DNA of 64,000 nt from the NCBI GenBank assembly GCA_020744425.1, contig JAGMUV010000050.1, forward strand, positions 62,001 through 126,000, in the 5' to 3' direction. The notes beneath the pieces are model-generated. The model saw only the letters and a program-made list of their open reading frames with translations, was not told where the DNA came from and searched no databases. The first letter of the stretch is position 1. Each line of letters starts with the position of its first letter. Source of the DNA: Dactylonectria macrodidyma (taxonomy: Eukaryota; Ascomycota; Sordariomycetes; Hypocreales; Nectriaceae). A program made the position numbers and the translations under genes. Positions 43,257 to 53,710 of this stretch are shown here, in pieces.

Positions 43257-44086
43257 CCTTGACACAATCTAGTTCACATTTCAGTACATTTGGTACATGA
43301 CACCCCAAGCCCCACGGATCGTCATCTCATCGCTTGCTGCTCAACCTCGTCGCTGCTTGTTCCATGACAGGCCTGCTTGAAGGCCAAATTCTGCAAGTGT
43401 TCAGCATCCTATCCTCGGCAGCTGAAGCACGGTCTGCCAAAATTGAGGCTGCTTTTTGTTAGTATAGTCGCACGCTAGAGGTTAGTTTGCCGATGGCCGC
43501 TGGCCCGCATCGAGCCTGTTTGTCGCGATAGCAAACTGGTAACGCCCGCTGACGCAGGCAGATGCCCCGGAACTCTGGAATGATTGAACGATGAACGATG
43601 AACGAGGCTGGGAACAAAGTGGAAGGCGGGAATAGCGGGCTCTGACTGGTGTGGGACGCTAAAATCAGAGGCCACTATTAAGGTACATAGTGTCAAGGAT
43701 ATGGCCTTGGGCGTCAGGCGCGAGGGTCACCCTGGACTATCACAGTTACCGGTAGCTTCATAGCTCCGCCAGGTGCCTTTCTCTGGCACCCCGCGCGTCA
43801 ACACCTGTGAGGGTACGGCATTGGCCTATGTGTAGTAGGTAGCATGTCAGTTCCTGAGCTGTCATTGTGGCTCCTTTGGTTGACCGATCTACCGTGTTAC
43901 CTTGCCCAGAAGAGTCCCTGCTTGGGTGGTGAAAGCTACCACTCCGTCCTCTTACATCACCTTTTCTTCCCCGCCTGGTTTCTTCTCCCTTGCCCGTGCC
44001 TGACAGGTAGTGTATCTATAATCTATCTATAGGCTTCTAATGTACCGGTATTATATAACTAGAATGTAGATTGAGAAAGTCAAAAT
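43257..44086. other. Region between piggyBac copy 2 and the Helitron helicase
   Basis: No supported ORF. The 3' terminus of the Helitron (CTRR with a hairpin on the minus strand) should lie here, but I could not identify it with confidence. Confidence 0.3.
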
Positions 44087-46448
44087 TTACTGTCTTGTCC
44101 ATGTGCGTATGGTTTCCTCCTCGAGTTTATGAAGCCTTTCCATCTCAGTGAGTAGCGCATCATGTGGACGAAATCGGAGGTCCTTCATCTCAAGTTTCTG
44201 TAAGAGATACAGACCATCTAAAGATTGAGGACGCGAAAGTTGGACCAGCATAGAACAAAACATCTTATGCATGTCTTGACCCTTGGCAGATGTATTATCT
44301 TTTAGGTCAAGGACTGCTGTCTTGAGAGTCGCCCCTTGTGCTTTATAGTCCGTCAGGCTAAATGCTGAATATATTGGAACTTGTTTTCTCCGTACGGAAT
44401 ATGTCTTGATGGTGATTGATCTCTCTATAGGGAAAACAGGGAAGTCGTTAGCCTGGAGATGTTCAAAGGCAAGGTGCTTCGGATTCTCTTGGCGGAATAG
44501 AACACAGGCTGGCGGTTTAGTACATAAGATGAACAGGTCATCAATCTCGAAAAAGTCCGCTGTCCATTGTTAGTGTAACTGCATGTCGTGTAATCGGTCG
44601 TGGGAAGGCACACCTGATGGGTCAATAACGATACCTGAAGGAATACCACGTGTGCCATTGACATGTCCAAGAAGGGTGCAGATGTTAGCAAGAATTACCC
44701 CAGGCATCCCCAGTGTGTAGAGAAAAGGCCTTGAAAAGGGATCTTAGTACCTTGATCCCTTTGTTGAAGCAAGTCTTCGAGATAAAGAGGGAAAGAGGAT
44801 GTAGAAGTGGTTCTGCTGTGCTGGGCTGGGAAGATGTAAATTCGTTGTGATCGACATCGAGCAAAGTGTTCCGTTCTGACGAGATTGAGATGATGTCGAA
44901 GTGTGTTCAATTTCGCAACGAAAGTTGCACCTTCCAGTTCCGGCATGAAAAGAGAAGTTATCACTCTGGTGTTCAGCAAAGCCAGATCTTCTTCAGTCAA
45001 GGCAGAAGCCCTTGCTCGGCGGACCAAATCTCGGAATATGGGGTCCTGTGCTTGTCTTATCTGCTCGTTGAGGATAATTACTTCTTTGAACAGATGCCAG
45101 ACCATCTGGTCATTGGCATCCTCACTATTCCCATGTCTCAGTTCTCTCCACAGTGCTGGCCGTTTTACAGGCGGGAATTGGAAGAAGTCCCCAAAGAAAA
45201 TGATAACTGGCAGTCCACCAAAGAGGTCAGGCGAGCTGCGATCCAGGGATTTTGCAATCTTGCACTGATTGTTGATCATGCTTAACGAAGTTAAATCCAA
45301 CATACTAACTTCGTCCATGAGTATAATCGTCTTCCTGGACCACAACTTTTTGACGCGAGCGCTTACTGTAGGCTTTTGGGTCTTGGAAATTGAAATACCC
45401 AAAGAGGTATGGTAGGTATTTCCACTGATATTGTCAGCAGCAGCTCCTGTAGGCGCCATCAGGATGACCTCATGCTTTCGCATCATAAGGTCCATGCCGG
45501 CAACAATGGCTTTGATGACTCGACTCTTGCCAGTTCCGCCTTCTCCTCCAACGTAGAGGAGCATCTGATCCCGCCTGGATGCATCATATGGATTATCTCT
45601 CCAAGCTATCGCGGCAGAAAGCACTCTTTCTATAACAAGTCTCTGCTTTGTATTGAGAGGGAGAACTTTGCAGACTAGTGTGGTAAGAGTTGTGCCAGAA
45701 GGACTATCGCCGACTCGAGAGCGAAGGTTTATTAAGTTTGGTATGGCTTGGAGTGAACTCAGAGTAGGGTGGAAAGTGCCATCACCAAGATCAGGACCGA
45801 AATTGTCGCCCTCGAGTGCAATACGCTCTTCTGGCTCGATGTTATCAAGCTCATCGCGTGTAGCAAGGCCTTTGATTTGTAGCTTCCAGCTTTCTAGTGT
45901 AGGGTTGGGGAAGAATCTAATGCCAGAGGTAGTAAACATGGGAAGTCGAAAAATATCAAGAGGCACAAGACTTCGTGATTGCAGGCATTGAACAAGGTGC
46001 GCTTTGGAAGATAAGAATGGAATACGCTGGCTGGCGGCATGAAGTTCCTTGCGCCAAGATGTAGCGATGGAATGGTAGGCCGATATCAGAGCCTCATTGG
46101 TGAATTCCTGTTGTGGAGAATCCTGAGATTCTTCGGCATCCAAGTCGGAATTAGCAATTTCCATATCGTCAATGTTATGGTCGAGGTCGTCCTGAGATAT
46201 CGCCGTTGCGTTACGGAGAGCGGCGTCAACCATTGCATCCTCTCTGGATTTCCGAAGGAGCTCCATGTTCCTAGCGAAGTTGCGATTATGAGGCGAAAGC
46301 GTGGGTTCAACAATGTCCCATATTCTCGAACAGGCATCCCGTTTTGTGTCATACTCAGAAGCGTGTTGTTGAAATAGGGCCGGCAGTTGGTCCCATGGTA
46401 GGAAAAACCCCAATTGCACTTCGGCGAGGTCATTCTTGATAGCAGTTG
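44087..46448 (-). pseudogene. Helitron-type helicase, C-terminal part
   Basis: PIF1-like SF1 helicase of the Helitron kind. The frame entering at about 46446 (AIKNDLAEVQLGFFLPWDQL) has Walker A GGEGGTGKSRVI, APTGAAA, Walker B IILMDEVSML and FGDFFQFPPV. It is lost by one base near 44712: LFSTHWGCLG stands where the other frame reads FLYTLGMPGVILANICTLLG. A 54-nt intron (44560-44613, with ACTAAC before the acceptor) leads into ADFFEIDDLFILCTKPPA and on to TDYKAQGATLKTAVLDLKD, a conserved late helicase motif, ending at 44087. The N-terminal part lies at 50537-51465, displaced by hAT copy 2. Confidence 0.8.
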
Positions 46449-46882
46449 CAGTGTTGCTAATAGTATGGCAATAAAGTAGTATATTGCAATATACCCCATA
46501 TGATATGGACTTTCTCATATTGTAACAATATAATATGAAGATTTTGATATTGTGACAATACAATATGAGGATGTCCATATTGGCAATATATTATTTATAT
46601 TGGGTTGTCAATCCTGGGGCGAATTCGCCTCTTGACGGTAGCCAGACAGGCCTTACCCTATACCAGCCGCAGCGATACTTGGCTTTTATTGGCTGGCATT
46701 CACTTCGACACACGTCTTTGTTGACAGTCATTCCTAACACGCGACCACGCGTTTCTGCCACGCGCCAGGGAAGGCATAGCCGGTACGGACGACGTTGGGC
46801 TGGGCATCCCGGTGGTTGCCTGTCAATATTTGCCATCGCCACCACTGCCCATTTTCTTTATCACCGTCGAGCCTACTGACTA

Positions 46883-48004
46883 GGCAATTGCTACACCGGC
46901 ATGAAGAATGGCTACACAGGCATGACTCTTACACAGGCATGACTTCTATAGCCTCTGATTCGCTCTTTATTTCCTTTGACCCACAGGTACATCCGCGCAA
47001 AGGCGGTGAAGCTAGCTCTCTTAACAACGCGTCTTCGGCGTACATCAAAACAAGGCGGACTGAAACTGCGGCTTTGTTGGAGAGGATTGCTGTTGTGCAG
47101 ATTGCTGTGGAGAGGAGGAAGGTAGTTGGCCGATTTCAGGGCCTGGTATAGGCATTCTTACTCGTTGCGACCGTGTTCCTCGGGTTGTGAAATCATTAGA
47201 TAGCTGAATCTCTTGATCGAATCGCAGCTCCCATGGTGGCTCGTTTAGCCCACGCGATCCATGAGGCCGTGGAGCTGTGGTGAAAGTCTCTGGGTATGAG
47301 GCGAAAAGATTATAGAGGGCGTCGTCATCTCCGACGCCATAGTGTCGGCCAATGCTGGTCCCTGTGCTGTTAGACGAAGGTGGCCTTGAACTGTCGGATT
47401 GGTACTGCCGTTGTCGTTTTCGAGGACGTGATTGAAAGCTGCGTCGTCGTTGGTTGCTTACTGAGCTAGATCGGGAGTCGGGCTGGGACATAATGACGGC
47501 CTTGATCGCGATAGGAAGACTGTCGTACAGACGGATTAGAAGATGGTTAAAAGAGCACTCGATTTAACTATGAAAGAAGGAAAGAGGTGACCAATTTCAG
47601 TACAAAACAACGACTAGCTTTGTGGTGCAGATGCCTTGAAGATGAGGCTGTTGGCAATGCCTGACACAGCCTGTGTTTGAGTGTTGGTCTCAGCAAGGGG
47701 TCCAAAACACCACGCCTGCAGCCCAGTGACCTTAACAAATATCGTATCTTTCGCGGACAATCATTCTAAGTAGGCTTGACATGCGAGAAAGAGGTATTGG
47801 TATAGTAGCTAGCTGGTAAAGAGCTTCCTTGCGACTCGTCGATGGTCGCGATTGTGGAAGCTAAGCTCGAGGTACAACGGGAGCTGTTGGCAGAATCTAA
47901 ATGCACTAACAAAAAGGGTTGGACCAATCGGAGGCTATAAAAAGTCATGCCTGTGTAAGAGTCATGCCTGTGTAGCCATTCTTCATGCCGGTGTAGCAAT
48001 TGCC
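46883..48004. mobile_element. 1122-bp TIR element with perfect 8-bp target repeat
   Basis: ACTGACTA flanks both sides (46875-46882 and 48005-48012). The ends are inverted repeats of about 70 bp starting GGCAATTGCTACACCGGCAT, which themselves contain spaced copies of ACAGGCATGA. It carries one ORF (47045-47491, minus) and no recognisable transposase. The 8-bp target repeat suggests a hAT-superfamily or similar non-autonomous element. It is inserted in the leader of the hAT copy 2 transposase gene. Confidence 0.9.
47045..47491 (-). CDS. ORF of unknown function in the 1122-bp element
   Basis: A true ATG at 47491 opens 148 codons. The product is Ser/Gln/Arg-rich with a basic N-terminal part (RRRSFQSRPRKRQRQ), a short structured-looking centre (DDDALYNLFASYPETF) and a Gln/Ser-rich tail. 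No family is recognised. It may be a captured gene fragment or the start of a lost transposase. Confidence 0.35.
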   Translation of the reverse strand: MSQPDSRSSSVSNQRRRSFQSRPRKRQRQYQSDSSRPPSSNSTGTSIGRHYGVGDDDALYNLFASYPETFTTAPRPHGSRGLNEPPWELRFDQEIQLSNDFTTRGTRSQRVRMPIPGPEIGQLPSSSPQQSAQQQSSPTKPQFQSALF

Positions 48005-48023
48005 ACTGACTAACCGTACCGCC

Positions 48024-50352
48024 ATGCCTCAACAACGTCTCCCTTTTGTCCAATGGTCGCAACGAAGAGAGTCGTCAATTTCAGTCAACGGGTCGGAGTT
48101 TTCCAGCCAGCAGTTGGATGACCTAGACCAGAGCCAAACACCCAAATGCCAATCATCTCGACCTCGCACAGCCTCCACAACCTCCTCCACCAAACCCAGA
48201 ACGTCATGGATCTTCTCTCATATGCCAGACGAGGAGATGGAGACGAGATACCACAATCCGCGGACCGGAAAAGAAGAGTGGCGTTGCAAACATTGTGACA
48301 GAGCATATGCCTGTTCTGGGGGTACTGCGGCTCCTGCAAAACATCTTACGGGCCCTCCTCCTGACGGCCACGGCCTGCCAAAAGGAGCCCTGCGAACAGC
48401 TAAAGTGACAACGATACGAACGATTCTCGAACAAGCTCGTGCTGCAGCAGAAGAAAATCCCCGCAAACGCCGTCGGCTCAACGATCAATCCGGAGATTCG
48501 ATCGACCCTGACCAGCTCGAAGTGTTGTACGTGAGGTTTATTACGGCCTGCTCTCTCCCATTTCGGCTTGTGGAATGCCCAGAGTTCCGGGCACTCTTGG
48601 CCTACATCAATGACGATGTCGATACTTGGCTTCCAGATACGCACGAGACCATTAGGAAATGGATTATGCGGCAGTATGAAGACCAGAAGGAGAAGGTCAA
48701 GCAGCACATACAGTCGGCGAAGTCAAGAATTCATATCAGCTGCGACCTTTGGACTTCTCCTAACTCTTTGGCCATCTTGGGCGTAGTCGGCCACTATGTC
48801 ACGGAAGACGGCCAGCTGGAACACCATGTTTTGGCGTTGAAAGACATCGACAGTGAGCACGACGGTTCTCACCTCGCTGCGGCCATTTTGGAAGTGGTTG
48901 ACGAATGGGGCTTTGCTTCAAAACTCGGATATTTCGTGATGGACAATGCTGGCAATAACGACACAATGATGAGATCCCTTTCGCTTGGTCAGTACAACTC
49001 ACCGTTTCTACTGACTGGTTCTAAGATCCCACAGGCCTCCTTCGCCGATATGACATCCGATACGATCCCAAAGTTCACCGACTCCGCTGCCAAGGTCATA
49101 TCATCAATCTCGCCGCCAAAGCTTTCCTCTTTGTTACCGACAATGAGAAGCTCGAATGCGGCGATCCAGGTCTGTATAATGTGACACTAAAGCATATTGA
49201 AGCGTGGCGGAAGAAGGGACCTCTTGGCAAGCTTCACAACTTCGTCGTTTACATCCAACGGAGTGTTCAGCGCAGCCAAAAGTTTCTTGCTATCAGCCAT
49301 AACCGTAAGCTTGCGCGAGACAACGACACAAGATGGAGCTCGTGGTATAACATGTTGAGAGCGGCCTTGAATCTTAGAGACGCAATTGACGGCTATTTCA
49401 ACAAATGGATGGAAGCAGATTGTGTTGAAATGAGCATGTTGTGTTGATTAAAGGAGAAAAAGACTAGCGCTAACCAGCGGAAGCTATTGACAAGAAGACA
49501 TCCACATCCCAGCCACCAATGGATCGGAATAGCCATTGATCCGTTAAACGACGGATCTCAACAGATTGCGCTGGAGACGAGCTCTCTTCGGAGGACTGGA
49601 CCATCTTGGAGAAGATCAAGTCCTTCTTAGAGAAGCTGAAGATGACGACCAAGGTTCTCGAGTCATCGTTTGCAACACTCGACAATGTCCTCCTGGCTAT
49701 GGACTTCGTATTGGCACAATTCGAAGCCGGCAAGGAGGCAAATATCGACGATCCGGTGATGGCACCGATGTATAACTCTGGCTGGGCGAAGCTGGACAAG
49801 TATTATCGCCTTATTGATGAATCACCTGCCTACGTTGCAGCTATCGTGCTCCACCCTTCGCATAAATGGCACTATATACAGGAGAACTGGAAAAAGGAGT
49901 GGGTTGGGTCGTCAAAGAAGTTGATGGAGACGCTGTGGAACGACTATAAACCCGTGGAATCACCTCTTCCTCTCTGCGAAGTCCCATCGACGACCACGAA
50001 CGAGTTCTTGAACTGGCGGAACAAGCACCTGCAGCCGTCACTCATCACGGACGAATACGAGCGTTATTGCAAGTCTGAACGGGTTTATGGTTTTACGAGC
50101 GCCCTTGCATGGTGGCTAGAGGAGACGCAGCAGAAAAACTACCCGAGCCTGAGCAAGATGGCCGTGGATATATTGTCAATTCCTGCAATGTCTGCGGAGC
50201 CTGAACGACTCTTCTCTGGGACAAAGATAACGATTACAGACCGTCGAAATCGGCTTGGGAGTGATGTAATCGAAGCATTGGAGTGCCTGAAGTCATGGTT
50301 TGGGATACGAGATTTTCAAGGTGACAAGATTTTCGCTGAGGCAGTTGAATGA
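48024..50352 (+). pseudogene. hAT transposase copy 2, interrupted by a solo LTR
   Basis: Parts 48024-48987, 49035-49422 and 49569-50352 give about 711 codons. The 47-nt intron (48988-49034, GTCAGT...CACAG, phase 1) restores GLLRRYDIRYDPKVHRLRCQ. The BED-type finger (WRCKHCDRAY...HLTG), HISCDLWTSPNSLAILG, YFVMDNAGNNDT and the C-terminal dimerisation region (LSKMAVDILSIPAMSAEPER followed by LFSG) are present. The only other break is the LTR at 49423-49563, whose removal with one GATTG copy rejoins MEADCAGDELSSEDW in frame. Apart from the insertions the gene is undamaged. Confidence 0.85.
49423..49563. mobile_element. 141-bp solo LTR with 5-bp target repeat
   Basis: It begins TGTTGAAATGAG, ends GGATCTCAACA, and is flanked by GATTG on both sides (49418-49422 and 49564-49568). 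TG...CA ends, short inverted termini and a 5-bp duplication are the hallmarks of an LTR. Deleting it with one target copy reopens the transposase frame. Confidence 0.85.
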
Positions 50353-50536
50353 TGAGGTCACGTGGAATATATTGGATGTATTGTCACACTGCCAATATAT
50401 TGGGTTCCTGGCAATACAATACAATATGGGTCCTGTTCATATTGGGTAATACAATATCGCCTCTTGACAATACGATATTATTGCGAGGGGGTCCATATTG
50501 CCAATATGCGTATTGTTTATATTATTAGCAACACTG

Positions 50537-51465
50537 CCTTCTCTTAACATCCAGTAACATGCAGTATTCGAAAAAGGTAAGATGAGCTAGATCTGGACCA
50601 CGCCATCTGTAGTTGTCGAAACGGCTTACAGGAGCCGTATCCTTGGGTTGAAAGGTGCATTCCTCTTCGCCTGTGAACTCGGGAGAGCCATCGAACAGTG
50701 ATCCGGTAGACTCAATGGCGGTGCGTACATATCGGCTTAGCCACCAGAGATTGACTTGGACAAAGTTGTAATTCCTTGTGTAATATGTCGGTAGCTGAAG
50801 CAAGGAGTTGGCGATCTGTACACCGCTAATCTCGCGGTCGTGAGACAGAGTGTTGAAGCAGCGAAGAGCAAATTGGTCCATATCCATTTTCCGAAATCGC
50901 ATGTCGGCAGCATCTGGTGTCTGAGTGGCCTTTGCCTTATCCATGCTTTGTTTCAGCAATGCAGCCTTTACTAGCATTTGGTGTGGGGAAACGTCATCCT
51001 TCGTCGCATAATTTGTAAGGTAGTAGATGAGAGCCAGGCACTTGGTAGTGGTTGGGATCCAGGAGATATCGTGATTTGATCGGATGCAACTGGCGATTGC
51101 TGGGTTCCATGGATTGACCCAACCATGGTTTCGAGCGAGATGGACCACACCTAGCTCGTCCACTTCAGAATGCGGCCGAAGGTCCCGTGGCATACCAAAT
51201 CTGCAAGCATCCTTCCCTCGCCCCCTTTGACGATACTTGAAACAGGTAGCGGTGTGGTTCGAGGAATGGATTTGACTTTTGCCAGCAACTGCATTGCTAT
51301 CAGCCGTGAGCCTTTGACGGAATTCGTTATCAGAACCCGGATCCTTAGAAGAAGGTGGCATATTTGCGGGCCCTGATTCCGCAATGCTATCATTCTCCGA
51401 GTTTATGCTGTGAACAATGATAGATTCAAGATACCGTATCACCCGTTGAGCAAAGGCCCCATTGC
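50537..51465 (-). pseudogene. Helitron-type helicase, N-terminal part
   Basis: The frame runs from about 51465 (IARSCNGAFAQRVIRYLES) to the hAT junction at 50537 (FFEYCMLLDVKRR). It contains ATCFKY, ACRFGMPRDL, ARNHGWVNPWNPAIASCIRS and YYLTNYATKDDVSPHQM, text typical of the region between Rep and helicase domains in fungal Helitrons. The HUH Rep nuclease domain itself is missing upstream, where sequence switches to a decayed hAT. The element is therefore 5' truncated. Confidence 0.75.
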
Positions 51466-52584
51466 AGCTTCTGGCGATCCTGAAGGTGGAAAAGCAACGT
51501 CCAGTTGATGTTGTCCTTGATAACGATACTAGATGGTTATCCTAATACTATATGATAAAACGAATGCTTTGATTGCAGCCCTTCTACGAAGAATTCATCG
51601 CCAAAGCCAAGAGGCTATTCCGAGACGCTCGGAAAGGTGAGGGGGGACAGAAGTTTCCTCCCTGCCTCGAGGAGTCGAGCTTCATCAACGAGAGCGATTG
51701 GGCGGTGCTGAGGACGTTTGATGAGATCCTCTCCGATTTCTACGTGGTTGTGCAAGTACTTTAGGGAGACGGATAGTCGTGATATCGATTGTCTGGAGTT
51801 AGAGAAACCTTTGGCTCTATGACTGATGTGCTGGAGGCGTTCGAATTCCTACTTGGGAGGCTCGAGGACGCAAAATCGCATATTGAGAGGCATCCTGAGC
51901 CGGAGCAATTCAGTGTTAATATCAACCTTGGCTGGAAGAAGCTTGATAAATATTACAATACTTTGAAGGACTCGCCAGTATACTACGCCGCCGCTGCCTT
52001 GCATCCTAGCCTTCGATGGGACTATTTCGATGAGGTTTGGGGCTAATAGCATCCGGGTTGGGTCGATGAAGCAAAGGATATTGTGCAACGTCTTTGGGAG
52101 ACGGAATACAGGGACCTACAGATCACAGTTACGTCTCCTGAAGGTCTAGTTGTGAAGAGGCGAAAGACGACCTTGTCCTCCTTTGATCGGTATCGTAAGC
52201 GATACCGTTAAAGCCAACCCTCCGCTGCTCAAGCGGATGAATATATCCGCTGGCAGGCCAGTGTCTGGGAGCGACAAGGACGTCGCAGACCCAGTTGAGT
52301 ATTGGATCCTCAAGAGGTTTGAGTACCCGAGACTATCTCGAATGGCTCTTGACGTTATGACAGTGCCGGCCATGAGCTCGGAGTGTGAGAGACTGTTCTC
52401 TGCCACCGGGTTGATGGTCACGCCCCTCCGAAACCGCTTAGACGCTGGGACGATTGGACTAATCCAAGCGCTGCGATCTTGGTTACGCGCAGGCATTATC
52501 GAAGACGTCGATAGCATACTGCTTGACGATACAGCGTTGGAGGAGGCTGTTGGACGGGCTTGTTTGGAGGAGCAGCAGGAGTGA
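51466..52584 (+). pseudogene. hAT transposase copy 3, decayed and 5' truncated
   Basis: The frame begins inside the gene (LAILKVEKQRPVDVVLDNDT) and continues through QPFYEEFIAKAKRLFRDARK, GVRETFGSMTDVLEAFEFLL and GWKKLDKYYNTLKDSPVYYA. Stops TAATAG at 52044-52049 sit where the frame continues HPGWVDEAKDIVQRLWETEY. A further shift precedes the dimerisation part (EYWILKRFEYPRLSRMALDV, then SSECERLFS), ending at 52584. It is more degraded than copies 1 and 2, so older. Confidence 0.75.
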
Positions 52585-52784
52585 GGCAATCGAAGTTTCG
52601 GCGATGGGTTCCCGAATTGCCCGATTAGGAAATCCGAGTTAATGTGACAGGGGTCTTCTATGAATTCAATATTATGGACATCAATCCACAGATAGCCTCG
52701 TGGACATCAATCCACGGGCACTCTGCTGAGTAAGCCGTCAATTCAATCCACAAAGTCGGATATTGACGTGGATGGATTGATTCC
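52585..52784. other. Spacer with short direct repeats
   Basis: GGACATCAATCCAC occurs twice (about 52677 and 52701), with partial copies further on. This could be the end of hAT copy 3. No ORF. Confidence 0.35.
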
Positions 52785-53710
52785 CTACCCTGTCCGCAGC
52801 CGCGAAAACACAGCCTCGCAAGCATCAAGATCGTCGGCTTCAGTAGTCTCTATGTAAGCATCGTTTGGCCGCGATCTCGGATTCGGCGGGCAGAAATCTG
52901 CGCTTTCACCTTCCCTCTGGTAGCCGCACGTCTCGATGTAAAAGGACGTAATCGGCGATTGGCTCATCGCCAAGAGGATCTCCTTCCACGTGCCGGACTC
53001 AAGGTAGACGCCTCTGAGAATGACCTCGTCGAGGGCTGTGGATTGCTGGATGAGCGCCGTGAAGGCATCGCCGTTTATCGACAAGCTCTCCAAGCTCAAC
53101 GACCGTAAGCACAGAGGAGAGAATGCCGACTGGTCGAGCATTAAGATGTCAGAGCCCTTGAGTTTTAGAGAGTGTATGTTCGGCGCGAGTGGTAGTAGCT
53201 GCCGGATGTTCTTGTCGTACTTTTCGTTTGGTACTCGAAACCGGAATTCTATGCCCTCGCCATCATCTGTGCTCTGTCCGTAGTGAAGGCTGAGATACTT
53301 GAGCTGTTGAAAAAGAGCCCTTGTTGAGTAGCCACTTGTGTCGGTGTGGTCGTCGTCCAGGAAGTAACCAAAGTCGTATGCAAGAGGTAACGAGAGGTCA
53401 ACTTCATCTAGCTTATTAAGCTGAGACCTGCGCATAGCTGTAGCGAATGACTCGAAGAGGTTTGCGGTGTCCTGCACGTAGCAGCACACAGGCGGCCAGA
53501 CGTCCTGCTCCCGGTTGAGGTTATACGGAATATCCTCAAAGTCGAGCTTCAACACCTTGACGCCAGAGAACCTTGGCAAGGTAGTATGGATGACGATAGC
53601 TAACCGCGCGAGATATTTCAGATTCTTTTTCTTATTCTTCTTCAACCTTGCGTCGTAAAAGTCAAAGTCAGTCACAGGCTGGACTTCGACGCAGATCTCA
53701 AGGCGACGGA
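52785..53710 (-). pseudogene. F-box/LRR-like protein, 3' part
   Basis: About 300 codons without an ATG at the start; the frame is open up to the edge of hAT copy 4 (LVRRLEICVEVQPVTDFDFY). The text has the alternating LKxLxL / LxSLSLESLSI pattern and solvent-exposed acidic stretches of fungal F-box proteins with irregular leucine-rich repeats (SLKLKGSDILML, LDEVILRGVYLES). No F-box is present in this part. The N-terminal portion is either lost or displaced to beyond 55474 by the hAT element. Confidence 0.5.

Larger units (their letters stand above)
46449..50536 (+). mobile_element. hAT element copy 2, inserted in the Helitron helicase
   Basis: Terminal inverted repeats CAGTGTTGCTAAT (46449-46461) and its complement (50524-50536) have the classic hAT CAGTGTTG start. 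Subterminal CCATATTG/CAATATGG motifs are repeated at both ends. It holds a transposase gene, a 1122-bp nested element and a 141-bp solo LTR; without these it would be about 2.8 kb. The flanking 8-mers (AGCAGTTG and CCTTCTCT) do not match, and about 60 residues expected of the helicase are missing at the junction, so insertion was accompanied or followed by a deletion. Confidence 0.8.

Noticed and set aside
46449..46578. N-terminal 44 residues of the long helicase ORF
   Set aside because: They read through hAT terminal sequence (AT-rich subterminal repeats), not helicase; the real helicase text begins near 46446.
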